From SHZL01 sp031362985 (GTDB taxonomy: Bacteria > Pseudomonadota > Gammaproteobacteria > Xanthomonadales > SZUA-36), in the NCBI GenBank assembly GCA_031362985.1, contig JANLTO010000128.1, positions 1-39,903 on the forward strand: a stretch of 39,903 nt of DNA. Reading direction: 5' to 3'. A model generated the notes under the pieces. That model searched no databases. It had not been told where the DNA came from and was given only the letters and a program-made list of their open reading frames with translations. The first letter of the stretch is position 1; each line of letters begins with the position of its first letter. This document shows, piece after piece, positions 1 to 7,391 of this stretch. The translations under genes and the position numbers were made by a program.

Positions 1-1
1 G

Positions 2-1684
2 GAAATCGTTGGCGCCCAGAGCAGTTGGTTGGGAGAAGAGTTTGGCTCCATGGATGAGGTGGTGATGGCAGACCCCGACTTCATTGCCGCGATGCAGCGC
101 CGGGGCATAGAAGATTTTTCACTACTGAATTGTGACGCCTCCCCGCCCGGGTATTTTGCCACCGAAGAACAACAGGGCCGGCGCATTGCCAATTTTGTCT
201 GCCACCTCGCCAGCGCAGCACACAACACCTGGTCGCGCAGCATAGAAAACCTCACCGTGGTCGTGGACATGAACACCCGGGAAGTTCTGCGGGTGGTGGA
301 TGAGGGCGTGGTGCCTGTTCCGCCGGAACCTGTCGGGTTTGATGTCGCTGCACTGGGTGCGCCGAGTGCCGCACCGGGGGCCGGACCCGCGCAGCCGGGC
401 ACACTGCAAGTCAGTCAGCCTGGGGGCCCGGGCTTTACGCTGAACGGCGAAGAAGTCGAATGGCAAAACTGGCGCTTCCGTCTGCGCTCCGATCAACGCG
501 TGGGCGTGGTGGTTTCACTGGTTTCCTGGCGGGACGGAGATGAGATTCGCCCGGTGATGTACCAGGGTTTCCTGTCGGAAATATTCGTGCCCTACATGGA
601 CCCGGCCTTCGCCTGGTTTTCCAAAAACTACCTTGATCTCGGCGAGTACAGTGTCGGCGGCCTGAGCAAACCCCTGATCCGCGGTGTTGATTGCCCGGAC
701 TACGCCTCCTATCAGTCCGCACTGGTTACCGGTGACGATGGCCGCCCGCTGAACCGGCCGGACATGATCTGCCTGTTCGAGCGCGAAGCCGGTGACATGG
801 CCTGGCGTCACGCTGCCGAGGACTATGACCGCGGGCCCGAAGGGCGCAAACGGCGTGACCTGGTGGTGCGCAGTGCGGCGGTACTGGGGAATTACGATTA
901 CGTGTTTGACTGGGTGTTCCAGCAGGACGGTTCCATTACTGTCGCGGTCGGCGCGACGGGCATCGTGGCCGTCAAGGCCGTGGCGCAGCGCGATGCTGCC
1001 GACCACTCGGCCAGTGGTGAACCCGCAGATGCCTATGGACGGTTCGTTGATGCGAACATGGTTGCGGTCAACCACGACCATTACTTCAATTTCCGTCTGG
1101 ATATGGACGTCGATGGCCGGGAGAACAGCCTCATCATCGACCGGCTGGAGACAAAGTTGTTGCCCGCGGATCATCCGCGGCGCTCGGTGTGGGTCAGCAA
1201 GCAACAACTGGCGCAGCGCGAAACCGAAGCCCAATTGAGCATGGGACATGACAGTCCGGAGCTGTGGATGGTCACCAGCAGCGGGCGCAAGAACCAGGTA
1301 GGCTACCCCACCAGTTTCCAGCTCATGCCCGGACACAATGAGAGTTCACTCCTGACCGCCGACGACTATCCGCGGCGCCGGGCCGGCTTCATTGAGCACC
1401 AACTGTGGGTCACGCCCTACGCGGCAACGGAACGTTACGCGGCTGGTGATTACCCAACGCTCAGCATCCCGGGGCAGGGCCTGCCGGCCTGGACCGCAGG
1501 AAACCGCAGCATCGGCAAGACCGATATCGTGCTGTGGTATACAATCGGCATGCACCACCTGGTGCGAGCAGAAGACTGGCCGGTCATGCCCGTCATGTGG
1601 AGCAGTTTCCAGTTACGCCCGTTCAACTTTTTCAACCACAATCCGGCGATGGACCTGCCGGACAGCGCAACAGGAGCGGATTAA
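2..1684 (+). CDS. Copper amine oxidase, 5' end outside window
   Basis: Member of the copper/topaquinone amine oxidase family, which oxidises primary amines to aldehydes with release of ammonia and H2O2. The frame is open to the window edge, so the gene starts upstream; the TTG at 29 is only the first possible start in view. Numbering from 29, the topaquinone precursor is Tyr289 in LGNYDY, the likely catalytic base is Asp203 in YLDLGEY (86 residues earlier, the family spacing), and the copper ligands are His349 and His351 (HDH) and His537 (FNHNP). The catalytic domain is complete and only N-terminal domains are missing. The stop codon overlaps the phaZ start by one base (TAATG), suggesting translational coupling. 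The substrate cannot be told from sequence. The family assignment is firm; the link to PHA metabolism is only by operon context. Confidence 0.93.
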   Translation, partial: EIVGAQSSWLGEEFGSMDEVVMADPDFIAAMQRRGIEDFSLLNCDASPPGYFATEEQQGRRIANFVCHLASAAHNTWSRSIENLTVVVDMNTREVLRVVDEGVVPVPPEPVGFDVAALGAPSAAPGAGPAQPGTLQVSQPGGPGFTLNGEEVEWQNWRFRLRSDQRVGVVVSLVSWRDGDEIRPVMYQGFLSEIFVPYMDPAFAWFSKNYLDLGEYSVGGLSKPLIRGVDCPDYASYQSALVTGDDGRPLNRPDMICLFEREAGDMAWRHAAEDYDRGPEGRKRRDLVVRSAAVLGNYDYVFDWVFQQDGSITVAVGATGIVAVKAVAQRDAADHSASGEPADAYGRFVDANMVAVNHDHYFNFRLDMDVDGRENSLIIDRLETKLLPADHPRRSVWVSKQQLAQRETEAQLSMGHDSPELWMVTSSGRKNQVGYPTSFQLMPGHNESSLLTADDYPRRRAGFIEHQLWVTPYAATERYAAGDYPTLSIPGQGLPAWTAGNRSIGKTDIVLWYTIGMHHLVRAEDWPVMPVMWSSFQLRPFNFFNHNPAMDLPDSATGAD

Positions 1685-2913
1685 TGCGATATCAATTGAC
1701 GGATTGGGCGGCCAAGTCCATGGCCCCGATGAATCTTGCGCTCAAAGCCAGCCACGCATTTGTCACCCACCCGGTCAACCCCTATGCACACAGCCTGTTG
1801 GGCAAGTTTCATGGAGCGCTGCTGGAAACCGCAACACGCCTGACCCAGCCCTACCCCAAGCGCGGATTTAACTTCGGCCCGGTGGAGATTGCCGGCAAAC
1901 AGTGCCCGGTCAATCAACGTACGGTGCTGCGCAAGCCGTTCTGCGATCTGCTGCATTTCGAACGCCATGGCGCGCCGGCAGCGCCCAAGGTGCTGTTCGT
2001 GGCAGCCATGTCGGGCCACTACGCAACGCTCTCGCGCCCCGCCTTGGCGGAATTCCTGCCCGACCACGATGTCTACATCACCGACTGGACCGACGCCAGG
2101 CTGGTGCCGCTCAAGGAAGGCCGTTTTGGGCTGGAAGAGTACACCGCGTACCTGATCGAGTTCCTGCGCTTCATCGGCCCGGGTACGCATGTCGTCGGTA
2201 TTTGCCAGGCAGCGGTGCCGGCATTGATGGCGGCAGGGGTGATGGCGGCGGATGAAGACGCTGCTCGACCACAGTCCCTGACCTTACTGGCCGGCCCCAT
2301 CGACATCACCGCTGCGCGCAATGCCATGAGCAAACTGTGTAAAAACTACAACCTGCCCCTGATGCGCAAACTGCTGATCCACCGCGTCCCCAGGGCGTAC
2401 CCGGGCGCCGGGCGCAGAGTGTTTCCGGGTATGCAGCAGGTTGCCGGGTTCATGTCGATGAACCCCGCCACCCACATCAAGTCCAAGCTGCGTTTCGTCA
2501 AGGACGTCACGTTTGCGAACCATGAACAGGCCGACAAGCATCGTGAGTTCTACGATGAGTATTATGCGGTGATGGATTCCACCGAAGAGTTCTGGGTGGA
2601 AACCATGGAACGCGTGTTCCTCGACCAGCACCTGCCCAAGGGCAAGATGCAGTTCCAGGGCGAGACCATAGACTGCACTGCGATTACCGATATTCCTTTG
2701 CTAACGCTGGAAGGTGAGAACGACGACATGATCGGCACCGGAGTGACGGGCGCGGCGCACACGATTTGCAGTAGCTTGCCAGAGCGTCTGCGCGAACACC
2801 ATGTGCAGGAGGGCGTTGGTCACTACGGCATTTTTAGCGGCTCCGTCTACCAGCAGCAGATCGCACCGCGCCTCAAGCGCTTCATGGGGCGCTGCACAAG
2901 CCGGCATGGCTGA
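1684..2913 (+). CDS. phaZ: Intracellular polyhydroxyalkanoate depolymerase
   Basis: Intracellular PHB depolymerase of the Ralstonia PhaZ1 type (about 410 residues, alpha/beta hydrolase fold), which mobilises stored PHA granules in the cytoplasm. The nucleophile is a cysteine in a lipase-like box, GICQA (Cys174). Asp347 or Asp348 (EGENDD) and His380 (GVGHYG) complete the triad at family spacing. The start at 1684 (MRYQLTDWAAK) is chosen because it matches the family N terminus and overlaps the amine oxidase stop by one base; the frame stays open upstream to 1534, but that part lies inside the amine oxidase gene. It overlaps the following phaC start by 8 bp. It is not related to the shorter mcl-PHA depolymerase of Pseudomonas, although its synthase neighbour is class II-like. 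Confidence 0.93.
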   Translation: MRYQLTDWAAKSMAPMNLALKASHAFVTHPVNPYAHSLLGKFHGALLETATRLTQPYPKRGFNFGPVEIAGKQCPVNQRTVLRKPFCDLLHFERHGAPAAPKVLFVAAMSGHYATLSRPALAEFLPDHDVYITDWTDARLVPLKEGRFGLEEYTAYLIEFLRFIGPGTHVVGICQAAVPALMAAGVMAADEDAARPQSLTLLAGPIDITAARNAMSKLCKNYNLPLMRKLLIHRVPRAYPGAGRRVFPGMQQVAGFMSMNPATHIKSKLRFVKDVTFANHEQADKHREFYDEYYAVMDSTEEFWVETMERVFLDQHLPKGKMQFQGETIDCTAITDIPLLTLEGENDDMIGTGVTGAAHTICSSLPERLREHHVQEGVGHYGIFSGSVYQQQIAPRLKRFMGRCTSRHG

Positions 2914-4606
2914 ACAACGACTTCACTCCGCGCAGGCCGAGCTGGCACAAAACACCACGGACAGCCTGCTCGGTCCTAATCCATTTATCGGCCTGAGCCG
3001 CCAGGATGTGCTGGATGCCTGGCTGCAGGTGATCGACCAAGCCATTCATCAACCCGCATCGGCAGTAATCAATTCGGCTGGTTTTATAAAGGAACTGTTG
3101 ATCATTCTAATCGGCCGCAGCGCGCTGCAACCGGAGAAAGGCGACAAGCGATTCAGCAGTGAGCGATTTACCTCGGGTCGCTTCTACAGACGCACCATGC
3201 AGGCCTACCTGGCGGCAGTCAAATCGCTCAACATCTGGCTCGATGACCTGGACCTTGACGCCAGGAACACGGCGCGTGCCCGCTTCATGCTATCCCTGCT
3301 GACCGATGCCCTGTCGCCCACCAACAGTGTGCTGGGCAACCCGGAAGCGCTGCATAAACTGCTCAACACGCGCGGGCGCAGCGGGCTCAAAGGTCTGCGC
3401 AACCTGATCAATGATCTGCGGCACAACAACTTCATGCCGGCCCAGGTCGACAAGTCAAAATTCCAGGTGGGCGGTAACCTTGCCTGCACCCCGGGCAAAG
3501 TCGTGTTCCGCAATGAGTTGCTGGAATTGCTGCAATACGATCCGCAGACGCCCACAGTGCATACTTTGCCCTTGCTGTTCGCCCCGCCGCAGATCAACAA
3601 GTACTACGTGCTCGACCTGTCGCCGGAGAAAAGCCTGATGCGCTACCTGGTCGCTCAGGGTTTCCGGGTGTTCGCCATCAGTTGGCGCAATCCAACTGCG
3701 GCACACAGCGGGCAAGGCATGGACGATTACGTGCAGGCCATACGCGAGGCCATCAACGCAGTGTTGAGCATCACCGGTGAAGACAAATTGAACATGCTGG
3801 GTGCCTGCGCCGGCGGCATCACCACGGTGATTGCCGCGAGTCACTTTGGCGCCATAGGCGATGACTTCATCAACTCGCTGAGCCTGCTGGTCACGGTGCT
3901 GGACATGCACGTGGGTGAAGAAGGCACGACACTTGGCCTGTTCATCACACCCGAGACCATTGAGCAGGCACGCATGCAGTCTGCGCGTGACGGCGTCCTC
4001 AAGGGATCAGACACAGCACGCCTGTTCTCCTGGTTGCGGCCGAATGACCTGGTATGGAATTACTGGGTGAATAACTACCTGCTGGGCAACGACCCACCCG
4101 CGTTTGACGTGCTGTACTGGAACAACGACACCACCAACCTGCCGGCGCGTTTGCACAGCCACTTTCTGGACCTGTACGTGGATAACCCGCTGGGAACACC
4201 CGGCCTGTCGGACCTCGCGGGCATGCCAGTCGACCTCGGCATGATCGCAGCGGACGTATACCTGGTGGGCGGCACTACCGATCACATCACGCCGTGGAAA
4301 GCGATGTATCGCAATACCCCGCTGTTCGGCGGCGAGGTGACCTACGTGCTGAGCAACTCCGGGCATATCCAGTGCATGGTCAACCCGCCAGGTAATCCCA
4401 AGTCCAGTTTCATGGTGCACGAGTCACCGCCTGCAACGCCGGCTGAATACCTCGAAACCGCGCAGCAGCTGGCCGGTAGCTGGTGGCCGCATTGGGTGGA
4501 ATGGTTGGGCCAGCGTTCCGGCGGGCAGGTCAAAGCCCCGCAACAGGCCGGCAGTGACGAGTTTCCGCCGCTGGAAGATGCGCCTGGCACCTACGTTTAT
4601 CGGTAA
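2906..4606 (+). CDS. phaC: Polyhydroxyalkanoate synthase, class II-like
   Basis: PHA synthase of 566 residues, polymerising hydroxyacyl-CoA into storage polyester at the granule surface. It has an N-terminal PhaC domain and an alpha/beta hydrolase catalytic domain. The box is LGACAGG with nucleophile Cys301, then Asp459 (GTTDHITPW) and His487 (NSGHIQ). Many stretches (PPQINKYYVLDLSPEKSL, WNYWVNNYLLGN, SWRNPT) are close to Pseudomonas PhaC1, and the G-A-C box also points to class II rather than class I. The start at 2906 (MAEQRLHSAQ) is preferred to the upstream extension from 2801, which lies inside phaZ. The TAA stop is embedded in a 15-bp tandem duplication. Substrate chain length cannot be decided from sequence. 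Confidence 0.95.
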   Translation: MAEQRLHSAQAELAQNTTDSLLGPNPFIGLSRQDVLDAWLQVIDQAIHQPASAVINSAGFIKELLIILIGRSALQPEKGDKRFSSERFTSGRFYRRTMQAYLAAVKSLNIWLDDLDLDARNTARARFMLSLLTDALSPTNSVLGNPEALHKLLNTRGRSGLKGLRNLINDLRHNNFMPAQVDKSKFQVGGNLACTPGKVVFRNELLELLQYDPQTPTVHTLPLLFAPPQINKYYVLDLSPEKSLMRYLVAQGFRVFAISWRNPTAAHSGQGMDDYVQAIREAINAVLSITGEDKLNMLGACAGGITTVIAASHFGAIGDDFINSLSLLVTVLDMHVGEEGTTLGLFITPETIEQARMQSARDGVLKGSDTARLFSWLRPNDLVWNYWVNNYLLGNDPPAFDVLYWNNDTTNLPARLHSHFLDLYVDNPLGTPGLSDLAGMPVDLGMIAADVYLVGGTTDHITPWKAMYRNTPLFGGEVTYVLSNSGHIQCMVNPPGNPKSSFMVHESPPATPAEYLETAQQLAGSWWPHWVEWLGQRSGGQVKAPQQAGSDEFPPLEDAPGTYVYR

Positions 4607-4633
4607 ATTCAAAGGGGATAAATTCAAAGGGGA
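4604..4633 (+). repeat. 15-bp tandem duplication at the phaC stop codon
   Basis: TAAATTCAAAGGGGA occurs twice head to tail (4604-4618, 4619-4633), followed by CGGGGCACATTAATTC. The first copy begins with the phaC stop codon. It resembles the A/G-rich GGGG motifs scattered through the window. The rest of the gene-free stretch to 4858 is AT-rich; apart from the inverted repeat at 4817-4838 I see nothing clear in it. Confidence 0.7.
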
Positions 4634-4816
4634 CGGGGCACATTAATTCTGCGACCTGTTTACCCCCACCCCCTTATTGGACTCTTCCCCAATCATAGTG
4701 GGTTAATCACGTATAAATATGCGCTGATTACCTGTTCCATCTGACTGAAATTCTGCATCAAAAACCCAAATGAAAACTAACTTAACTCTATGAATATGAT
4801 GGACTAATAGCCTATA

Positions 4817-4838
4817 ATACTATATATTATTATAGTAT
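4817..4838. promoter_or_regulatory. AT-rich inverted repeat upstream of the HNH gene
   Basis: ATACTATA (4817-4824) and TATAGTAT (4831-4838) form a perfect 8-bp inverted repeat with a 6-bp spacer, overlapping a TATAAT hexamer at 4813-4818. It lies 20 bp before the ATG at 4859. It could be a promoter -10 region with an operator; no convincing -35 box is visible. The repeat is seen directly; the function is inferred. Confidence 0.4.
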
Positions 4839-4858
4839 CTAATTTCGAGGCTACCAGC

Positions 4859-6244
4859 ATGGATTTACCCGTTTGCACGCACCCTTCTGTTTCGTTCAAA
4901 GACGCCCACTTCGCCCAGGTGAATCAACGTCGGCAGAAGATTGAACATCTGGAAGATCAGATCACCGAGCTGGCTGGCCACATCCACGCCGCTACTTTTC
5001 GTTTACTGGAATTGCTGCGTGAATACGACGAGCGCGAAGGCTGGGGCGGCAAGGGTTTGATCTCGTGTGCCCACTGGCTGAACTGGAAGTGCGGCATTGA
5101 CGTGGGTACGGCGCGGGAGAAAGTGCGCGTAGCCCATGCATTAAAAGAATTGCCACAGATCAGCGAGGAATTCCGGCTGGGCCGGGTGAGTTATTCCAAG
5201 GTACGCGCCATGACGCGGGTGGCCACCCCGAAAAATGAAGAATACCTGCTGATGATCGCGCGGCATGGCACGGCAGTGCACGTCGAACGGTTGGTGCGTA
5301 ATTACCGCACGGTCAAACGTATTGAAGCACTGGAGAAGGAAAACACCCGCCACGCCCAGCGCGAGCTCCATTGGTATATGGATGATGACGGTTATTGGGT
5401 AATACGCGGCCGTCTGACATCAGAACAGGGGGCGCTGGTACAAAAGGTATTAGAACAGGCGATGGAAGAAGACTTTCGCGAACAACGCGGCGTTCCCGCG
5501 GGAATTTCTTCGACCCAACCGCTGGATGAAATCCACTCGCAACCCGAGCCAGTCGCGCTGCGTCGCGCAGATGCGTTGGTTCGCCTGGCACAGGGTTATT
5601 CCAGCCAGGAAGGCACCAGCAGCGGAGATCGCTTCACGGTGCATGTGCACACCGACATGGAAACGCTCAGGGCCAACGGACTCAATGGCCAGGCCGAAGT
5701 GGAAGACGGTGGCACGATGTCAGCGGAGACTGCACGGCGCGTATCCTGCGATGCCGGGCTGGTGCACTGGCTGGAGAATTCCATTGCCGGACAAGCTGGC
5801 GTTGAACCCCTCAGCATCGGGCGCAAAAGCCGCACCATTCCACCGGCGATACGCCGTGCCCTGCAGCGGCGTGATGACGGTTGCCGCTTCCCCGGCTGCA
5901 CCCATACCCACTTTGTCGATGCGCATCACATCCGGCAGTGGGCCGATGGCGGTGACACGGCGTTGGATTACCTGGTGTTGCTGTGCCGCCATCATCACCG
6001 GCTGGTGCATGAGGGTGGATTTGGCATCGGCAAATCGGCCCACAGCGTTATTGAGTTCACCAACCCGGCAGGTGAGGTTATTCCCGCCGGTCCGGCAAGA
6101 AATTCCCGCGGGAACGCGTGGTCATTATTTGAACAGCACAACGAATCCGGCATTCACATTACCCCCAAGACCGCACAGAGCCAGTGGCTGGGAGAAAAAA
6201 TGGACGACGATATGGCCATTCAGGTGATGTTGCAGCTGCAATAG
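4859..6244 (+). CDS. DUF222 / 13E12-type HNH endonuclease-domain protein
   Basis: 461-residue protein with an N-terminal alpha-helical DUF222 (13E12 repeat) region at roughly residues 20-290 and a C-terminal HNH nuclease domain at about residues 325-400. The HNH signature is clear: DGCRFPGCTHTHFVDAHH, then HIRQWADGG and LCRHHHRLVHEGG, with zinc-binding Cys residues and the HH pair. Such proteins are common and often multicopy in bacteria; their role is unknown, though mobility or DNA processing is often suspected. The start at 4859 has CGAGG about 8 bp upstream. The upstream region is unusually AT-rich compared with its neighbours, and the gene sits alone between the PHA operon and a toxin-antitoxin pair, so horizontal acquisition is plausible but unproven. 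Confidence 0.88.
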   Translation: MDLPVCTHPSVSFKDAHFAQVNQRRQKIEHLEDQITELAGHIHAATFRLLELLREYDEREGWGGKGLISCAHWLNWKCGIDVGTAREKVRVAHALKELPQISEEFRLGRVSYSKVRAMTRVATPKNEEYLLMIARHGTAVHVERLVRNYRTVKRIEALEKENTRHAQRELHWYMDDDGYWVIRGRLTSEQGALVQKVLEQAMEEDFREQRGVPAGISSTQPLDEIHSQPEPVALRRADALVRLAQGYSSQEGTSSGDRFTVHVHTDMETLRANGLNGQAEVEDGGTMSAETARRVSCDAGLVHWLENSIAGQAGVEPLSIGRKSRTIPPAIRRALQRRDDGCRFPGCTHTHFVDAHHIRQWADGGDTALDYLVLLCRHHHRLVHEGGFGIGKSAHSVIEFTNPAGEVIPAGPARNSRGNAWSLFEQHNESGIHITPKTAQSQWLGEKMDDDMAIQVMLQLQ

Positions 6245-6294
6245 TGGCCAGACTACCCACTCGACCTGGAGAAGACCGCTTTATTGTTTCGTCA

Positions 6295-6612
6295 TTATTC
6301 CGAATCCAGCCCGCCCAGGCTGTTGATCTGATAGCGGCCCTCGGGAAACTCAGCGTGCAGAATCAAGAGACCACCCATGGCTTCGATGTGTTTGCGCAGC
6401 GTCGAGATATACAAATCTGCCCGGTGTTCCACCTTTGACACAGCGGCTTGATTGACATTCAGCCTCCGGGCAACTTCTTCCTGGGAAAGCTGACGGGCAT
6501 GGCGAATCTCCTGCAAGGGAAGGTCAGCAAGCAGATCCTGAGTTCGTGTCGCCACTTTCAGGCGACGGTCCCGGGTCATCTTTCCACGCAATGTGTTAAA
6601 TGATTTGGCCAT
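6295..6612 (-). CDS. HigA-like XRE-family antitoxin
   Basis: About 105 residues with a central XRE-type helix-turn-helix (residues ~35-90: LSQEEVARRLNVNQAAVSKVEHR). As the second gene of a toxin-first pair it should neutralise the preceding RelE/HigB-like toxin and repress the operon. The ATG at 6612 overlaps the toxin stop by one base (TGATG), which fixes this start over the TTG three bases upstream. The N-terminal ~30 residues are basic. The family call is firm; pairing is inferred from adjacency and overlap. Confidence 0.87.
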   Translation of the reverse strand: MAKSFNTLRGKMTRDRRLKVATRTQDLLADLPLQEIRHARQLSQEEVARRLNVNQAAVSKVEHRADLYISTLRKHIEAMGGLLILHAEFPEGRYQINSLGGLDSE

Positions 6613-6974
6613 CAAATGACTCCTTCGCTGCGCAACATTTTGAGATGTTCGTCATACAAATCATCGGCAGCGGGCACGATCTCCTGATACCAGCGATCAT
6701 TTCCTTTCTTGTTTCCACCAATGAGCAGAATCGCCGCTCGTCGTGGATCGAAGGCATAAAGCACTCTGTAGGGTTCCCCGCGATACTGGATTCTGAGTTC
6801 CCGCATGTGGCTGTGCCGTGAACTCTCAATTCCTGAACTGTACGGAAATGGAAGATTGGGGCCTTTCTGTTCCAGCAAACCCACCACCGCTGCAATTTCG
6901 TCCTGCTCATTTTCAGTAAGAGACTGAATCCACCATTGTTCAAGCTCGTTGGTGTATTCGACTGCATAAGACAC
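6612..6974 (-). CDS. RelE/HigB-like toxin (phage Gp49-like)
   Basis: 120-residue protein of the RelE/ParE superfamily, closest to the phage-derived Gp49-like/HigB group, which are usually ribosome-dependent mRNA interferases. Visible family features are the C-terminal core MRELRIQYRGEPYRVLYAFDPRR followed by LLIGGNKKGNDRWY. The start is a GTG at 6974 (MSYAVEYTNELEQWW), with AGAGGG 8 bases upstream; the first ATG, at 6966, would remove conserved N-terminal residues. It is the first gene of the pair and overlaps the antitoxin by one base. Inverted repeats just upstream (6977-7014) are probable operator sites. Confidence 0.88.
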   Translation of the reverse strand: MSYAVEYTNELEQWWIQSLTENEQDEIAAVVGLLEQKGPNLPFPYSSGIESSRHSHMRELRIQYRGEPYRVLYAFDPRRAAILLIGGNKKGNDRWYQEIVPAADDLYDEHLKMLRSEGVI

Positions 6975-6976
6975 GC

Positions 6977-7014
6977 AACATTCCCTCTATGGAATATAAC
7001 TCTAAAGGAATGTT
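6977..7014 (-). promoter_or_regulatory. Inverted repeats upstream of the higBA-like pair (probable operator)
   Basis: AACATTCC (6977-6984) pairs with GGAATGTT (7007-7014), and a third half-site GGAAT (6991-6995) pairs with ATTCC (6980-6984). The set lies immediately upstream of the toxin GTG, where HigA-type antitoxins usually bind. The repeats are seen; the operator role is inferred from family practice. Confidence 0.5.
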
Positions 7015-7017
7015 TGC

Positions 7018-7254
7018 GCAATCCCTTTTATTCATTTTCGCCGATCGGTACGACGTACCCAGGAGTGAATTTCTGAAATTCATGTAAGCAAACGGATTTG
7101 CTGTATAAACGTGCCCGGCGCACTAAGGGTCGCACCCTTCGGCGGTTTTTTTTGAAGAAACAAATCCATTCGAGGTTATCGTCCTGCCGTGGTTGGTATT
7201 CGCCAAACATGCGAGTACCCTTGCACCTACATACCGCCAAGCAGAAACCAGCCT
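7018..7254. other. Gene-poor stretch between higBA and the TolB/TPR relic
   Basis: About 240 bp with no credible gene. A minus-strand open frame at 7028-7240 (70 codons) has no recognisable domain and no good start context. AAGGGT-CGC-ACCCTT followed a few bases later by CGGCGG and eight T residues (about 7126-7154) resembles a terminator, but the T-run is separated from the stem. Confidence 0.4.
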
Positions 7255-7365
7255 TTGTCCCTATTTAACGAACTCAAACGCCGTAATGTTTTCAAGGTAG
7301 CGATCGCTTACGTCGTTATGTCCTGGCTGGTGATGGTCGACAAGATGGGCTTGCCACACATTTAA
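7255..7365 (+). pseudogene. Internal-deletion relic of a TolB/TPR family gene
   Basis: A 36-codon frame (TTG start) reads LSLFNELKRRNVFKVAIAY, continues VVMSWLV, then jumps to MVDKMGLPHI and stops. The first part is the conserved N terminus of the TolB/TPR family (compare MSLFNELKRRNVFRVGIAYV of the gene at 22998). The last part matches the extreme C terminus of that same gene (LIDKMGLPRAG). Everything between (about 580 residues) is missing and the frame is kept. This is best read as a remnant left by a large in-frame deletion; a translated mini-membrane peptide is possible but less likely. It ends 26 bp before cydA. Confidence 0.7.
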
Positions 7366-7391
7366 CCCCACACGAATAACTAAGGGGACTC

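Noticed and set aside
1534..1683. Upstream extension of phaZ
   Set aside because: Lies inside the amine oxidase gene; the 1684 ATG matches the family N terminus and the TAATG overlap.
7126..7154. Terminator-like hairpin with T8
   Set aside because: The AAGGGT/ACCCTT stem is separated from the T-run by several bases and no gene clearly ends just before it.
7028..7240. 70-codon minus-strand open frame
   Set aside because: No recognisable domain, no convincing ribosome binding site, and it sits in a stretch with no other coding signal.
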